A stretch of 64,000 bases of DNA from Trifolium pratense (Eukaryota > Streptophyta > Magnoliopsida > Fabales > Fabaceae): positions 23,622,001 through 23,686,000 of the forward strand of contig NC_060060.1 in the NCBI RefSeq assembly GCF_020283565.1, given 5' to 3'. The notes beneath the pieces were generated by a model. The model saw only the letters and a list, made by a program, of their open reading frames with translations. It was not told the DNA's origin and ran no database searches. Of the stretch, positions 1-10,387 are shown piece by piece. Numbering within the stretch: position 1 is the stretch's first letter; every line of letters begins with the position of its first letter. The translations under genes were made by a program, and so were the position numbers.

Positions 1-1002
1 TTCATACAACTTAATGTAATTTTTTATTTATTTTACAAAGCCTCACAACAGAATATACTTTAGATCTATAATTATGTTGGGTCGACCCTGCTCATTCGTT
101 ATTATCGGCGTGCAAGATTTACAGGAATATCTCTTTAAGAAGATTATTTAGCCAAACCTATGCGTGCTTGTCATTCGCAGCCATTGTCCACGATGAAGGT
201 AAATTTGGTCTCATGAAATTTTGTCTGACTTATGTCCATTTTGGATAAACAATCTAATTAAGTGCTATAAGTTATTTCTACAACAAAAAAATAAAGTAAA
301 TTCAAAATGTTTTCATTTAAGTCGTAAGTTGTTTTTATAAGCTATCCTAAGAGCTTATATAAATAAGCCGATATCAGCTTACAGACATGTTATAAGGTGT
401 GTATACCGGTAAATAAGTTCAAATAAGTTAATAAGTTAATTATATCAGTAAATAAGTTCAAATAAGTTAATTTAAGACATTGATTTGTCTGAAAGCTTGT
501 TTGGATTTTGACTATGAGTTGTTCTATGAAGTATGTTGAAAGCTCCTCATCTGATCAAATCTAAATTGCTGAACATCTCAGTACGCACATAATTGATTGT
601 GTCTCCGTTTTTGTGTGATTTCAAGTCGCTTATTTCTTGATTAGAAGAAGTAGATCCTGGAAAGTTGGAACACAAGGAAAAGCTAGCATTTCTGGATCAA
701 CATGCATGGTGATGCATATAATATTATTTTCTTATCTAAAATGTTTCCATATAATATAATATATTTCCATGCATTTCTCCAGTTTGGTTGTTAGATGGAT
801 TTAGAATCTGTTATTTGGTTTCTAATAGCCATTTTTGGCTTATGGGCTATATGGCATTCCACAAATTAGTATAAAACGAGTCTTTCTTTTTTTAAGGCAA
901 AAAAAAATGAGACTAATAGCTTAAAAAGTCATTAAAAGATAAAACTCTCGAGCCTTAAGCATATGATATGAAATATGCACGTTAGTATAAACTAATATAA
1001 AA
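1..1002. other. Noncoding left flank
   Basis: No supported gene. Around 300-480 the sequence is rich in 'aagttcaaataagttaa' and 'agcttat' words, including a partial tandem repeat (about 412-475), as in AT-rich MITE remnants. The near-identical 1-kb duplication begins at about 1003. Confidence 0.5.
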
Positions 1003-1099
1003 TATGTTTCAGTTGGTTATTATTGCTTCTATTTGGTCATCTACGTATGTCATAATTTAGTTTCCATGATATAATGCTTTGATTTATTTTTAATTGCAG

Positions 1100-1141
1100 G
1101 CTTTTCGATTTTTTGATCAGAATTGTGTTGGCTACATTAGG
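1100..1141 (+). pseudogene. Lone RSA1/CCAR1-like exon
   Basis: A 14-codon exon read AFRFFDQNCVGYIR, bordered by a good acceptor (taattgcag) and a GTAACC donor. In the RSA1/CCAR1 family this stretch is the start of a conserved EF-hand-like C-terminal region. The rest of that region is absent, and the next exon downstream belongs to RPL34. The same exon sits at 10024-10065 with Arg in place of Cys. Confidence 0.7.
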
Positions 1142-1249
1142 GTAACCCCACCTTGGTCTTTATTTTATGATTATTGTTTGTATATTTTATTTTTATCCTT
1201 CAAGAATGATGTGAATCTCCAAAATGTAATATATGCTTGACAGTTGCAG

Positions 1250-1359
1250 ATTCAACACTTGAGGCCTACAGAGTACAATAGATCAAGGTTGCCTAGAAAC
1301 CGTTGGACTGTTAACCGTGCATATGGTGGAGTTTTGTCTGGAGGTGCTGTTAGGGAAAG
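1250..1359 (+). pseudogene. RPL34 exon 3 fragment, copy A
   Basis: A 110-base exon with intact acceptor (gttgcag) and donor (AG/GTTTGT). It encodes the RPL34 core with [16 protein letters not shown] and [17 protein letters not shown]34 is a 60S ribosomal subunit protein. Trp replaces the usual Arg in 'RNRWTVN'. RPL34 exons 1, 2 and 4 are not adjacent; the intron runs on into an HSP70 fragment. Not a functional ribosomal gene on its own. Confidence 0.85.
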
Positions 1360-1463
1360 GTTTGTATGCTCTCATCTTTTAAAGGCTGTTATTTATAACT
1401 TTTGCAATTATTTATTTGGTTAAATTGCTGGTGTAACTTGATTATATTTATTTATTTGGCCAG

Positions 1464-1787
1464 AAGAACAAGTTTGCAATTACTAATGACAAGGGTAGGC
1501 TCTCAAAGGAGGAGATTGAGAAGAAGGTACAAGATGCTGAGAAGTACAAATCGGAGGACGAGGAACACAAGAAAAAGGTGGAGGCCAAAAATGCTCTTGA
1601 GAACTATGCCTATAACATGAGGAACACAATCAAGGATGACAACATTGCTTCCAAGTTGTCTGCTGATGATAAGAAGAAGATTGAAGATGCTATTGAGCAT
1701 GCAATTCAATGGCTGGATGGAAACCAACTTGCAGAGGCTGATGAATTTGAAGACAATAATGAATTGAAGCATCACAAATTTTATTAG
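1464..1787 (+). pseudogene. HSP70 C-terminal fragment, copy A
   Basis: An open stretch of about 107 codons after a ccag acceptor encodes the end of the substrate-binding domain and helical lid of cytosolic HSP70 ([52 protein letters not shown]). The usual terminal segment is replaced by [10 protein letters not shown] and a stop. There is no ATPase domain nearby. The intron before it matches RPL34 intron 3, so this piece stands where RPL34 exon 4 should be. If spliced from RPL34 exon 3 (phase 2), it would be read out of its HSP70 frame. Confidence 0.85.
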
Positions 1788-2029
1788 TTTTTCCCTTGTT
1801 AATTGTGTTTAATTGGCTTTGTTTGAACTCATTCCAGAGCTATTGTTAACATTGTCTACTATTCCATTGTGATACAGTTTTGTGTATCTCAATTTTCTTG
1901 ATGCTTTTTATTGGCTCTTCCATTTGCTTTATTGCTTAGAAGTATATTAGACAAGGAAAAAAATGTAACTTTAAATGGTTCTCTTGTAACATTGTCATAT
2001 TTATCAATAATAAAATAATAAAATAATCC

Positions 2030-2030
<1 letters not shown>

Positions 2031-2070
<40 letters not shown>

Positions 2071-2072
2071 TA
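2031..2072. repeat. (ATT)n microsatellite
   Basis: About 42 bases of repeated 'att' just beyond the end of the duplicated unit. Confidence 0.9.
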
Positions 2073-3995
2073 TCAATAAGATAGGTTGGTGACAATAAAG
2101 TAAGTAACTGATTTTTATATCCTAGCTTTCTCGGGTTTTCCTACATCCATTTCCTTTAAAAGCTTCTAAAAATTGAATACTTCCTACACTCCTTCATTTA
2201 CAACAAGCAAAAAAGAAGCATATAGAATATTTTTTTCAAGTCAACATACGTTTGATTTGATTTGATGTAGACACATCAATGTATGAATGAGACTTTTTTT
2301 TTATGCAAAGACTTGTTGGCTCCATCCTCCATACATCTATTTTGGTGAATACATACATAGATATTAATTAGATAAAAGTTTGTTTTTTTATGCAAAGATT
2401 TGTTGGCTCCATCCTCCATACATCAATGCATGTTTCTTTTGTCCCTTCATATTAAATACTTTGGTTAGGGTAAACAGAAAAATGTAAGAAAATAAAAGAA
2501 AACTAGTGTTTGTTTGTTGCCACATGAGAACAAAACCAATTTTATGCGAAATACCTGCGACATTCACATACCTGCCACAGAAAACAAAGTGACACAAGCT
2601 ATAGTAGAACAATATAAAATAATCCCTTAAAGAAAAAAAAAAGAAGATATGAATAGGTCCCTTAAAAACATATATGTTAATCAGTTTGGTTCCTTAAATA
2701 CATCTCCGTTAATCAGTTTGGTCCTCAAAACAATGAACGGAAGAAACCAAACTGATTAACAAAAAATGTCTTTAAGAGAACACTTTACTAATTAAGTCTA
2801 GAACAATCATAGTCATTATTATGTATTTATTCTTTGGTGTTGTTAACGAGACATGTTAATTAAGCCTAGAACAATCATAGTCATATTGTTATGTAATTAA
2901 GCCTAAAAGTAAAAGTTTTATTAAAAAATATAATATTTTAATTTTTAAAAAATTAATTACACAACTTTTAAGATTATTATTTTTATATTGAGTTTTTATT
3001 TTCTTCTTGGATTTTCACTACCAGTTTAATCTGATTCGGGAGTCAGTTCTGGCATCAAGTGGTTCCGGCTCTCTCTCAATCGCAGTTGCTGGGGATCGAA
3101 TCGGGATCCTCCCTACCAAGTTTAGTGTTATAATTACTACTAAATCAACTAACGATCGGTGTTGAGTTTTTTAACTTGTATATTAAATTAATTAATATAG
3201 TTTGAAAATAATTTTTTATACATAAGAGAAAATAAATTTGAAAAAAACAAATTGAGAGACTTGAAAACAAAGTGTAAATGAGTTGGCCAAATCACAGGTG
3301 TTGGTTTGGTTTCCAAAATGTAGAATGATGGTTTGAGTTTTTCATAGCATTGCAGTGCCTATATCCACAATTGTTGTCTCTTAGCTAAAGACATTGTGAG
3401 AGTATAATCCCAATTATGGTTTTTGTGGGACAGAAAAAGTAGAAAACTTTTCAAAGAGGGTTAATTTGGTCTAAGCAAGTGAATATTAAGAGGTACTGTA
3501 CTACATTTGAGAGGTGGACAGAAACCTGCTATGCTGCATTGCCAATGCCACCCTCCTCTTACGTATTGAAGAATCACAAAAGCACTTCCCACAACAACAA
3601 ACAACACCATAAAAATTCCTTCTTTCATTTCACACTTCTTACAACCCTAAATCTCACTTGTTACCTCCATTTTATTTTTCTTTATATATGTTCAACTCTC
3701 AACTACTCATCTGTCTTATTATACCTCCATAATCACATGAGACTATCTTACTTACTTTTACAATCTTCAACAATTCCTTCAACTATTATATATATGTGAC
3801 TTTTACAATCTTCACTAGCTTATATATTGTTGCTTGGTTTGCTTCAACTATTATCTGATTTTTTTTTATCTCTCTCTCAGATCTCAACTCCTTTTCATCT
3901 CTATATATAAAGTTCCAACTTTTGAGGGTTATGTATATCTTTTCCTTTGGGGATTTCAAGTTTTGAGCTTGGGAAGCTTATCACTTGTTGCAAGA
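2073..3995. other. Noncoding region upstream of metacaspase
   Basis: AT-rich sequence with a local partial duplication (the 'ttgttggctccatcctccatacatc' type block appears near 2312 and 2400). A SINE-like repeat lies at about 3013-3165. TATA-like words at about 3680, 3788, 3818 and 3904 make 3680-3995 the likely promoter and leader of the metacaspase gene. No other gene is supported. Confidence 0.5.
3013..3165 (+). repeat. Dispersed SINE-like repeat
   Basis: Contains 'ccagtttaatctg', 'aagtggtt' and 'ggggatcgaatcggg', the last resembling a pol III B box. Related copies are at about 60563-60700 (same strand), 52190-52310 and 62480-62660 (opposite strand). Family name not assigned. Confidence 0.6.
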
Positions 3996-5515
3996 ATGGA
4001 TAAGAAGAAGAAGAAGAAAAAGAAGGCACTTATAGTTGGTCTTTCATATAGAGATGATCCTGTTAGAACCCTTATGAGGGGTCCTATTAACTCAGCAGTA
4101 TATCTTAAAAAACTTTTAATGAAAGAGTTTGAGTTTTCTCAAAAGGACATAACACTTGTTACTGATGCATTGGGTAAAACTCCAACAGATAAAGAAATAA
4201 TAAATCATTTGCTAAATCTGCTAGCAAATGCACAACCTGGAGACATTTTTCTTTTCTACTACATCGGGCACGGGGGTCGCCGAGAATCAAAGGAGTACAA
4301 TAATAACTCTGGTTATATTGAATACATCTCTCTTGGAAAAAATGCTGAGGGGGTCAAAACTTTTATATCCGGTATATTTTGTCTTCACTAAAATATTTTA
4401 ACTGTGCATTTGATTTTTTCTCATTTAAAAATTATATTTACTAATGTTGAGCTTGTGTGATATTTGGTTTGATGTGGTAGTTTTTTTTTTTTTTTTTTTT
4501 TTTCAGTGTTAGTTATAAAGATGATTATTTTTAATGTCATTTAAATAAAAGATAATTTTTATTATCATTTTTCGTATTTTATTTTTATTAGAGGTTTATT
4601 TTTAATATTCGAGCAAGGTCTCTAAGTAGTTAGGATTTTTTTTTATAAGCATCTAAGTAGTTAGCATTGACCCTGACTATTATATGTAATTTAACAAATT
4701 TTTTTGGGCCTTTGAGATTTTTTTAGGTTAAAGTTGTTGATTGTGATCGAAGAAATTTATAAAATAAAGTGATGTTTGAAGTTTTAAATTTAGCTCAAAT
4801 GAGTTTTTTAGGAATACATGTAAAACTGATGAAAATATTGAATTTTGATTCGATTGATTTTAAATTGATTTGTACAATGTCCTGTTAAGAAAATTAATGT
4901 GAGAATAATTGCATTGATTGATTTGAAACCATAAAAATATTTGAAATTACATGTATATATTTATATCGTTTAAATTAATATTTTACAGACAATACTCTCC
5001 GCCATATCGTTGAACCACTTCCACAGGGTTGTTCGTTTACCTTTATGGCAGATTGTTGTTGTTCGGGCGCACTTCTCGAAGGAGCAACGGAAATCTTTGG
5101 AAGTAGTACTCAATTCCCCGTGACAGACAAAATTCCGGCACCAATGACTGAACATCTGGATCTAAAACGTGTTGACTTGTCAAATTGCCGTAAACTCGGG
5201 ATATTATTCTCCGCTTGTCAGAGTTTTGAAACAACTGGCGGTAAATATTGTGATGTCAAAAGGAAACAGGTTGCCTATTTTACCGACACGGTGATTGCCA
5301 TAATCAACAAGTTTGGAGTCAACATCTCCAACAGATTTCTATTTGAGAAGATAAAAGAGGCATATGTTGAGGACGGAAAGGAACAGTCACCGGGGTTATA
5401 CTGTGATATAAGTCAGGTGGATTTGTTATTTTTAAGTCTTGAAGAGGCGGAAACAAGTCAGCTTCCTGAAAATAGTGAGCAAGCTAAATTGACGGATAAT
5501 CAACCGAGGGAATGA
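3996..5515 (+). CDS. Short metacaspase (caspase-like cysteine protease)
   Basis: Two exons, 3996-4371 and 4989-5515, encode 300 residues. Splicing is TCCG/GTATAT to ttttacag/ACAATAC and joins in frame. After a leader of eight lysines comes the p20-like fold. The catalytic His is in YYIGHGGR (His92) and the catalytic Cys in DCCCSGALLEG (Cys149, by alignment to DSCHSG). A p10-like part follows (GILFSACQSFETT). Metacaspases cleave after Arg or Lys and act in plant cell death and stress. Odd points: three cysteines at the active site, loss of the usual Asp in the 'DE' motif after the His (GYIEYISL here), and a length below that of typical type I or II plant enzymes. The start at 3996 is the first ATG leading directly into the conserved domain; an upstream in-frame ATG at 3834 would add an unrelated hydrophobic leader. 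It is open and probably expressed, but its activity is uncertain. Confidence 0.85.
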
Positions 5516-5853
5516 TTGTATCAAATTCAAGGGGAATAGATAGAAAGACAAGGTTACTCTTCTTTTGATTAATTCAAATTGTTCTCTAGGTCTGTAATTT
5601 TGACTTCTATGGTGTGATTTGTAATGATGGGAAGTAAGGACTGGGGAAGCTATTCTATGCCGAAGTGCGAGTACATAAGAGAGGTGGTTTTAGATGTGCT
5701 GGAGGAGGCATACAATACAACATGAGCGCAAAAGGTTTATATTTCTTCAAGATGTTATTTCTTTCAAATTACTTGTAGTGGCGAAATATGGTGAAGATGT
5801 GTTGGGTAAGGCGAAGCTGGATGCGGAAGATGCTAGGACAGGGGCTTTCACTT
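5516..5853. other. Metacaspase 3' region and unassigned sequence
   Basis: The first 120 bases or so match the 3' part of the metacaspase pseudogene at 18360-18690, so they are probably 3'UTR. A later stretch (about 5775-5853) reads AKYGEDVLGKAKLDAEDA in one frame and looks coding-like, but I do not recognise it. It runs directly into the RPL34-intron/HSP70 junction at 5854. Confidence 0.4.
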
Positions 5854-5899
5854 GGTTAAATTGCTGGTGTAACTTGATTATATTTATTTATTTGGCCAG

Positions 5900-6211
5900 A
5901 AGAACAAGTTTGCAATTACTAATGACAAGGGTAGGCTCTCAAAGGAGGAGATTGAGAAGAAGGTACAAGAAGCTGAGAAGTACAAATCGGAGGACGAGGA
6001 ACACAAGAAGAAGGTGGAGGCCAAGAATGCTCTTGAGAACTATGCCTATAACATGAGGAACACAATCAAGGATGACAACATTGCTTCTAAGTTGTCTGCT
6101 GATGATAAGAAGAAGATTGAAGATGCTATCGAGCATGCAATTCAATGGCTGGATGGAAACCAACTTGCAGAGGCTGATGAATTTGAAGACAATAATGAAT
6201 TGAAGCATCAA
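5900..6211 (+). pseudogene. HSP70 C-terminal fragment, copy B (third, diverged)
   Basis: Same HSP70 lid fragment as at 1464 and 10388, with a few substitutions and the same preceding intron tail from about 5854. After NNELKHQ it continues through 'gggtgattatagtaaa' rather than ending at KFY. Copies A and C look like deletion variants of this junction. The open frame runs to a stop at 6301. There is no ATPase domain, so it is a fragment. Confidence 0.8.
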
Positions 6212-6412
6212 GTATGCTATTGGGTGATTATAGTAAATCACAAATTTTATGATGCCAAGCAAAGTGTATTTTCTTCTACCACGTATGATTTTCCTAAGTG
6301 ATATACTCCATGTTTGCATTATTTGGAGGCATACTATTTTTCTTCCTTTTTGTCATTCTGTGATATTTTAAACGTGCAAGATTATTAATGTAAATACGCT
6401 TGACAATTGCAG

Positions 6413-6716
6413 ATTCCACACTTGAGGCCTACAGAGTACAAGAGATCAAGGTTGCCTAGAAACCGTAGGACTGTTAACTGTGCATATGGTGGTGTTTTGT
6501 CTGGAGGTGCTGTTAGGGAAAGGTTTGTATGCTAACCTTTTAAAGTCTGTTATAACTTTCACGGTCATTTATTTGGTTCAATTGCGGGTGGAATTTGATT
6601 ATATTTGTCTCTGGTTCTATAGGATCATTAGGGCTTTCTTGGTTGAAGAGCAAACGATAGTGAAGAAGGTCCTCAAAATTCCGAAGGCAAAGGAAAAGCT
6701 GGTCACAAAGGCATGA
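6413..6716 (+). pseudogene. RPL34 exons 3-4, displaced upstream of exons 1-2
   Basis: Exon 3 is 6413-6522 ([19 protein letters not shown]...AVRE) and exon 4 is 6623-6716 (IIRAFLVEEQTIVKKVL...), ending in TGA. Splice sites are ttgcag, AG/GTTTGT and tctatag, all canonical. The frame is open and spliced phases match exons 1-2 at 6833-7077. The four exons together total 363 bases, that is 120 residues, the normal RPL34 length. One unusual change is Cys for Arg in VNCAYGG. Because these exons precede exons 1-2 on the same strand, a single linear transcript cannot make RPL34 in order. Confidence 0.85.
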
Positions 6717-6832
6717 TTTTGGACCAAAGCATGAGATACAGATCTTTTTGGAGGACTCTCAGATTGGGGTGATTATAGTAAACCACAAACCCTAGCAAAG
6801 TTTACCGAGACGCAGCAAAAGGTTGATCGAAG

Positions 6833-7077
6833 ATGGTGCAGCGTCTCACCTATCGCAGGCATCATAGCTACGCAACCAAATCCAATCAACACAGGGTTGT
6901 TAAAACCCCTGGTAATTTCATTCTCAAATTCTAAATCTCAGATTTATTATTATTCTTCGTCTTGTTTTGATTTTGATTTTGTGTTTTGAAAATGTAGGTG
7001 GTAAGCTTGTTTATCAGACTACTAAGAAGAGAGCTAGTGGACCTAAGTGCCCTGTTACTGGCAAGAGAATTCAAGGA
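6833..7077 (+). pseudogene. RPL34 exons 1-2 with 5' leader
   Basis: Exon 1 is 6833-6911 ([19 protein letters not shown]...), exon 2 is 6998-7077 ([20 protein letters not shown]...). The leader has 'aaaccctagc', common in plant ribosomal-protein genes, so this copy may carry its own promoter. The zinc-binding Cys pattern of L34 starts in exon 2. Downstream, intron 2 runs through a (TA)n tract into RSA1-like exons, not into RPL34 exon 3 until 10174. Either the RSA1 fragment inserted in intron 2, or the RPL34 segment was permuted. A full L34 product from here is unlikely. Confidence 0.85.
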
Positions 7078-7626
7078 GTATGCATTTTATTCATATATTT
7101 TTTTTTTCGATTTGAAATGTTTTTTATTTGTGTTTGTGTAATTTTACAATTTTTTTTATTGCTCTTGATTATTTTTGTTGTTTGTGTTACATTGATTTGG
7201 TACTTTGATGATTATGATTATGCATGTTTCATTTGTGTGTGACTAGTTATGATAATTGATTAGTATGGTGTTTGATTAATTTGTATTACCGAGCTGTGTG
7301 AAATTAAGGAAATGGGAAAAATTTCAAGTTCATGGATATGGATATATTGTATAAATTAACAGATGTTACCATTTTTCATAGCTTAATGTTGTGATTTGTA
7401 GCTAATTGGATTTTTTGGTTGTATTTTAGCTGAATTGACATGATTATCTAACTTGAATAATGCTTGCAACTTACTGCAACCTGGAGTTTGATATGTTTTT
7501 CCCCTTGTGTTTGATTTGTTTTATTACTACCTTTCAAACTTGTAAATGTGGTTATGGGTGTTTGGTAAACAACTAGTTTGTGCTTATGATGTTGATTTCT
7601 ATTTGTCAGACACTGACTTAAAATTA

Positions 7627-7630
<4 letters not shown>

Positions 7631-7714
<84 letters not shown>
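7631..7714. repeat. (TA)n microsatellite
   Basis: About 84 bases of uninterrupted alternating TA in the intron-like gap between RPL34 exon 2 and the RSA1-like exons. It can form cruciforms and is a plausible breakpoint. Confidence 0.95.
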
Positions 7715-7717
<3 letters not shown>

Positions 7718-7893
7718 TATAATTGGAATACTTAATTATATTGTGAATGGCCTTCAATTCTTTATCCTTAACAAGATTGAGAGCCAAAGCCTACCATTTT
7801 TCTTAATCAATATTACTGTGGTTTCTAACATACACAGTTGCAAAGTTAGATTTGATAGTTTTTTCCTTTATGTTGTCTTTGTCAAACCCACAG

Positions 7894-10065
7894 GAAGTGT
7901 GAAGTCTGTGAAGAAGAAAATTATAAAGAAGATTGTGAAAAAAGTTGTCAGTAAGACAAATGATACTGCAAAGAAACCAAGTGAGAAGGATGTTGTAGAC
8001 AAAGTCGCCACATCAGATGTTCCTGTTGATGAGGTCAAGCCTTCTGTGGATCCTACTGGGATTCAGACTTCTAGGAAAGACATAGTTGCGGCAGATATTC
8101 CTGATGATGAAGGGAAAAACGACAAGGAAATAAACAGTTCGGAAGGTAAGCCTCTGGACAAACTGGATCCAGCAGTTAATTTAGGTACCAAGGATGCTAC
8201 CGTGAAAACTATAATAAAGAAGAAAATTATCAAGCGGGTACCTAAAAAGAAGGTGGTTGATGAGGCCTCTAAATCTGTAGTGAATGAGGAGAATGTTGCA
8301 GGCTTGCAGCAGTTCTGCCAAAGGATGGTACTGACAGCACTGGCAAGCAGACTGCCGATGCAGACACCATAGTGCCCGAGGCCAAGAAACCTGCAAAGGT
8401 AGTAGTAGTAACCAAGAGAAAGTTAAAAACACCAACCTCTGGGGTGAAAGATGATGCAACTGATTCCATCAAAAGAGACACAAAGTCTGATAAAAAAGAT
8501 GAAGAGAATGCCGTGGTAGCTCCTACAAATGATGTTATACAGAGCACCGGCAAGCAGGCTACTGATGCAGACACAAATATTGTGCCGGTGGCAAAAGAGA
8601 AAATTGTGAAGGTCGTTCCTAAGAAAAAGTTAAAGGTGTCTACCTCCGAGAAGCCAGAAGGTGCAGGTGATTCCATTAAAAATGAAATGAAGTCTGACAA
8701 TGAAGACAAGAAGGATGGAAAAGGAACTGGAGAAAAAAGTGGATCCAAGATAGCTAAACAGAAAACCTCTGAGAAAGATACTCAAATTGTCAAGGGGAAA
8801 CTTAAAGTTGGGGATAAATCTAAAGATGAGAAAGTAACAAAAGAGAAAGATGGAAAAAATGAGCCTAAAAGCAAATCTAGTAAAGAAGTGAAAGAGAAGA
8901 GGAAGTCTGATGAACCTCCTCGGCACCCTGGACTTATTCCAAAAACAAAATCGACAAAAGATTCTAAAGTATGGTATTTTTTATCTTAACTTAAGAAACA
9001 TTTACATGCACTATCTTTTGTACACTTTAATTCTAACGTCAATTCTTGTACAGTACAGCTACGGTCATTGTCACTGTCTCTTGATTCGTTGTTGGATTAT
9101 ACTGACAAAGATGTTGAAGAATCAACACTTGAGGTTTGTTTATATGTTTTTTCTTCTTTTTTTCTTTGCAACATTTTTCCCCATTATTGGTGAATGTGAC
9201 TGTTGTTGATTCTCTATGGGGCTGTTGCTGACTCAAAATGTGTGTTTCTGGTTTGGTATTTTTACAGCTTTCATTGTTCGCCGAATCATTTTATGAAATG
9301 CTTCAGTTTCAAATGGGCAGTAGGATTTTGACTTTTCTTCAGAAACTGCATGAAAAATTTGTGATCAAAAGAGCTCAGCGAAAGAGGCAGCGGGAAGAGG
9401 AGCCTGACAAGGATAATGCAAACAAGACACCCACAAAATGTCAAAAGGGTGATGATCCTTCTGTTAAGAGTGAGACAAAAGTGGACGCATCAAATCCAAC
9501 CCAGGAAGATAATGAGAAAACTGTTGCCGAGAATGATACTTGTAGTAATAAGGAGGAGGATGTGAAGATGGAAAATGCATCAGATGAGGAAGTAGAGCTG
9601 GAAGAAGAGGACCCTGAAGAGGATCCAGAAGAGGAAATGGACAATGATAGTCCCCAACACGACTCATCCAATGATAAAAACGCTGAGCAAGAGGCAGATG
9701 CAAAAAATGAATCTGAAAATGTTACTAGCAATGAAAAAGCAGCAGATGAAACTTCTAAAGGGGAAATAAAGGTTAAATATGAGGTGAAAGAGTCCAAAGA
9801 CAATGTTCAACTCAATGATGAAAAGGAAAACAAGGTTGATATATACAATTAAGAAAGAAACTACTGCTGTTACGGAAGTTGTCGTGGACAAAGAATTGTT
9901 GAAGGTACTTGTTTTTTCTTTTACACTATGTTTCAGTTGGTTATTATTGCTTCTATTTGGTCATCTACGTATGTCATAATTTAGTTTCCATGATATAATG
10001 CTTTGATTTATTTTTAATTGCAGGCTTTTCGATTTTTTGATCAGAATCGTGTTGGCTACATTAGG
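7894..10065 (+). pseudogene. RSA1/CCAR1-like nuclear protein fragment, frameshifted
   Basis: Four exons can be traced: 7894-8968, 9059-9133, 9268-9904 and 10024-10065. All have canonical splice sites. They encode Lys-rich repeats (KKIIKKIVKKVV), then RHPGLIPKTKSTKDSK, LRSLSLSLDSLLDYTDKD, SLFAESFYEMLQFQMGSRIL, an acidic EE/DPEED tract and AFRFFDQNRVGYIR. This is the order of the C-terminal half of Arabidopsis RSA1 (CCAR1-like). Two breaks are visible: a frameshift at about 8300-8340, and another at about 9838-9850 in an 'atatata' run, where VVDKELLK resumes in a different frame. The N-terminal half and the end of the EF-hand-like region are missing. It is a pseudogene fragment apparently lodged in RPL34 intron 2. 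Confidence 0.75.
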
Positions 10066-10173
10066 GTAACCCCACCTTGGTCTTTATTTTATGATTATTG
10101 TTTGTATATTTTATTTTTATCCTTCAAGAATGATGTGAATCTCCAAAATGTAATATATGCTTGACAGTTGCAG

Positions 10174-10283
10174 ATTCAACACTTGAGGCCTACAGAGTAC
10201 AATAGATCAAGGTTGCCTAGAAACCGTTGGACTGTTAACCGTGCATATGGTGGAGTTTTGTCTGGAGGTGCTGTTAGGGAAAG
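10174..10283 (+). pseudogene. RPL34 exon 3 fragment, copy C
   Basis: Identical by eye to 1250-1359, with intact splice sites. It could be the original exon 3 of the RPL34 gene whose exons 1-2 lie at 6833-7077, separated by the RSA1 insertion. The exon that follows is HSP70-derived instead of RPL34 exon 4. Confidence 0.8.
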
Positions 10284-10387
10284 GTTTGTATGCTCTCATC
10301 TTTTAAAGGCTGTTATTTATAACTTTTGCAATTATTTATTTGGTTAAATTGCTGGTGTAACTTGATTATATTTATTTATTTGGCCAG

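Larger units (their letters stand above)
1003..2004 (+). repeat. Chimeric duplicated unit, copy A
   Basis: About 1.0 kb that recurs almost unchanged at 9927-10928, at a constant offset of 8924 bases. In order it holds one RSA1/CCAR1-like exon, RPL34 exon 3 and an HSP70 C-terminal exon. Each piece is still bordered by intron sequence and all read on the plus strand. Similarity stops abruptly after 2004, where copy A runs into an (ATT)n tract. One visible difference is T at 1124 against C at 10048, Cys against Arg in the RSA1-like exon. The arrangement resembles fragment capture by a Helitron or Pack-MULE, but I did not find element ends. Confidence 0.85.

Noticed and set aside
3479..3799. Open frame of 106 codons upstream of the metacaspase
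   Set aside because: Low-complexity, Leu/Tyr/His-rich, in promoter sequence with TATA words; no domain and no splice logic.
6413..7077. Calling RPL34 an intact gene
   Set aside because: Although the exons sum to the right length, their order is 3-4-1-2, so linear splicing cannot give the protein.
7631..7714. Replication origin or promoter at the TA tract
   Set aside because: Pure dinucleotide microsatellite in an intron-like gap; no other evidence.
9441..9803. Antisense Ser-rich open frame
   Set aside because: It is the complement of the acidic, Glu/Asp-rich part of the RSA1-like exon; such antisense frames arise from codon bias.
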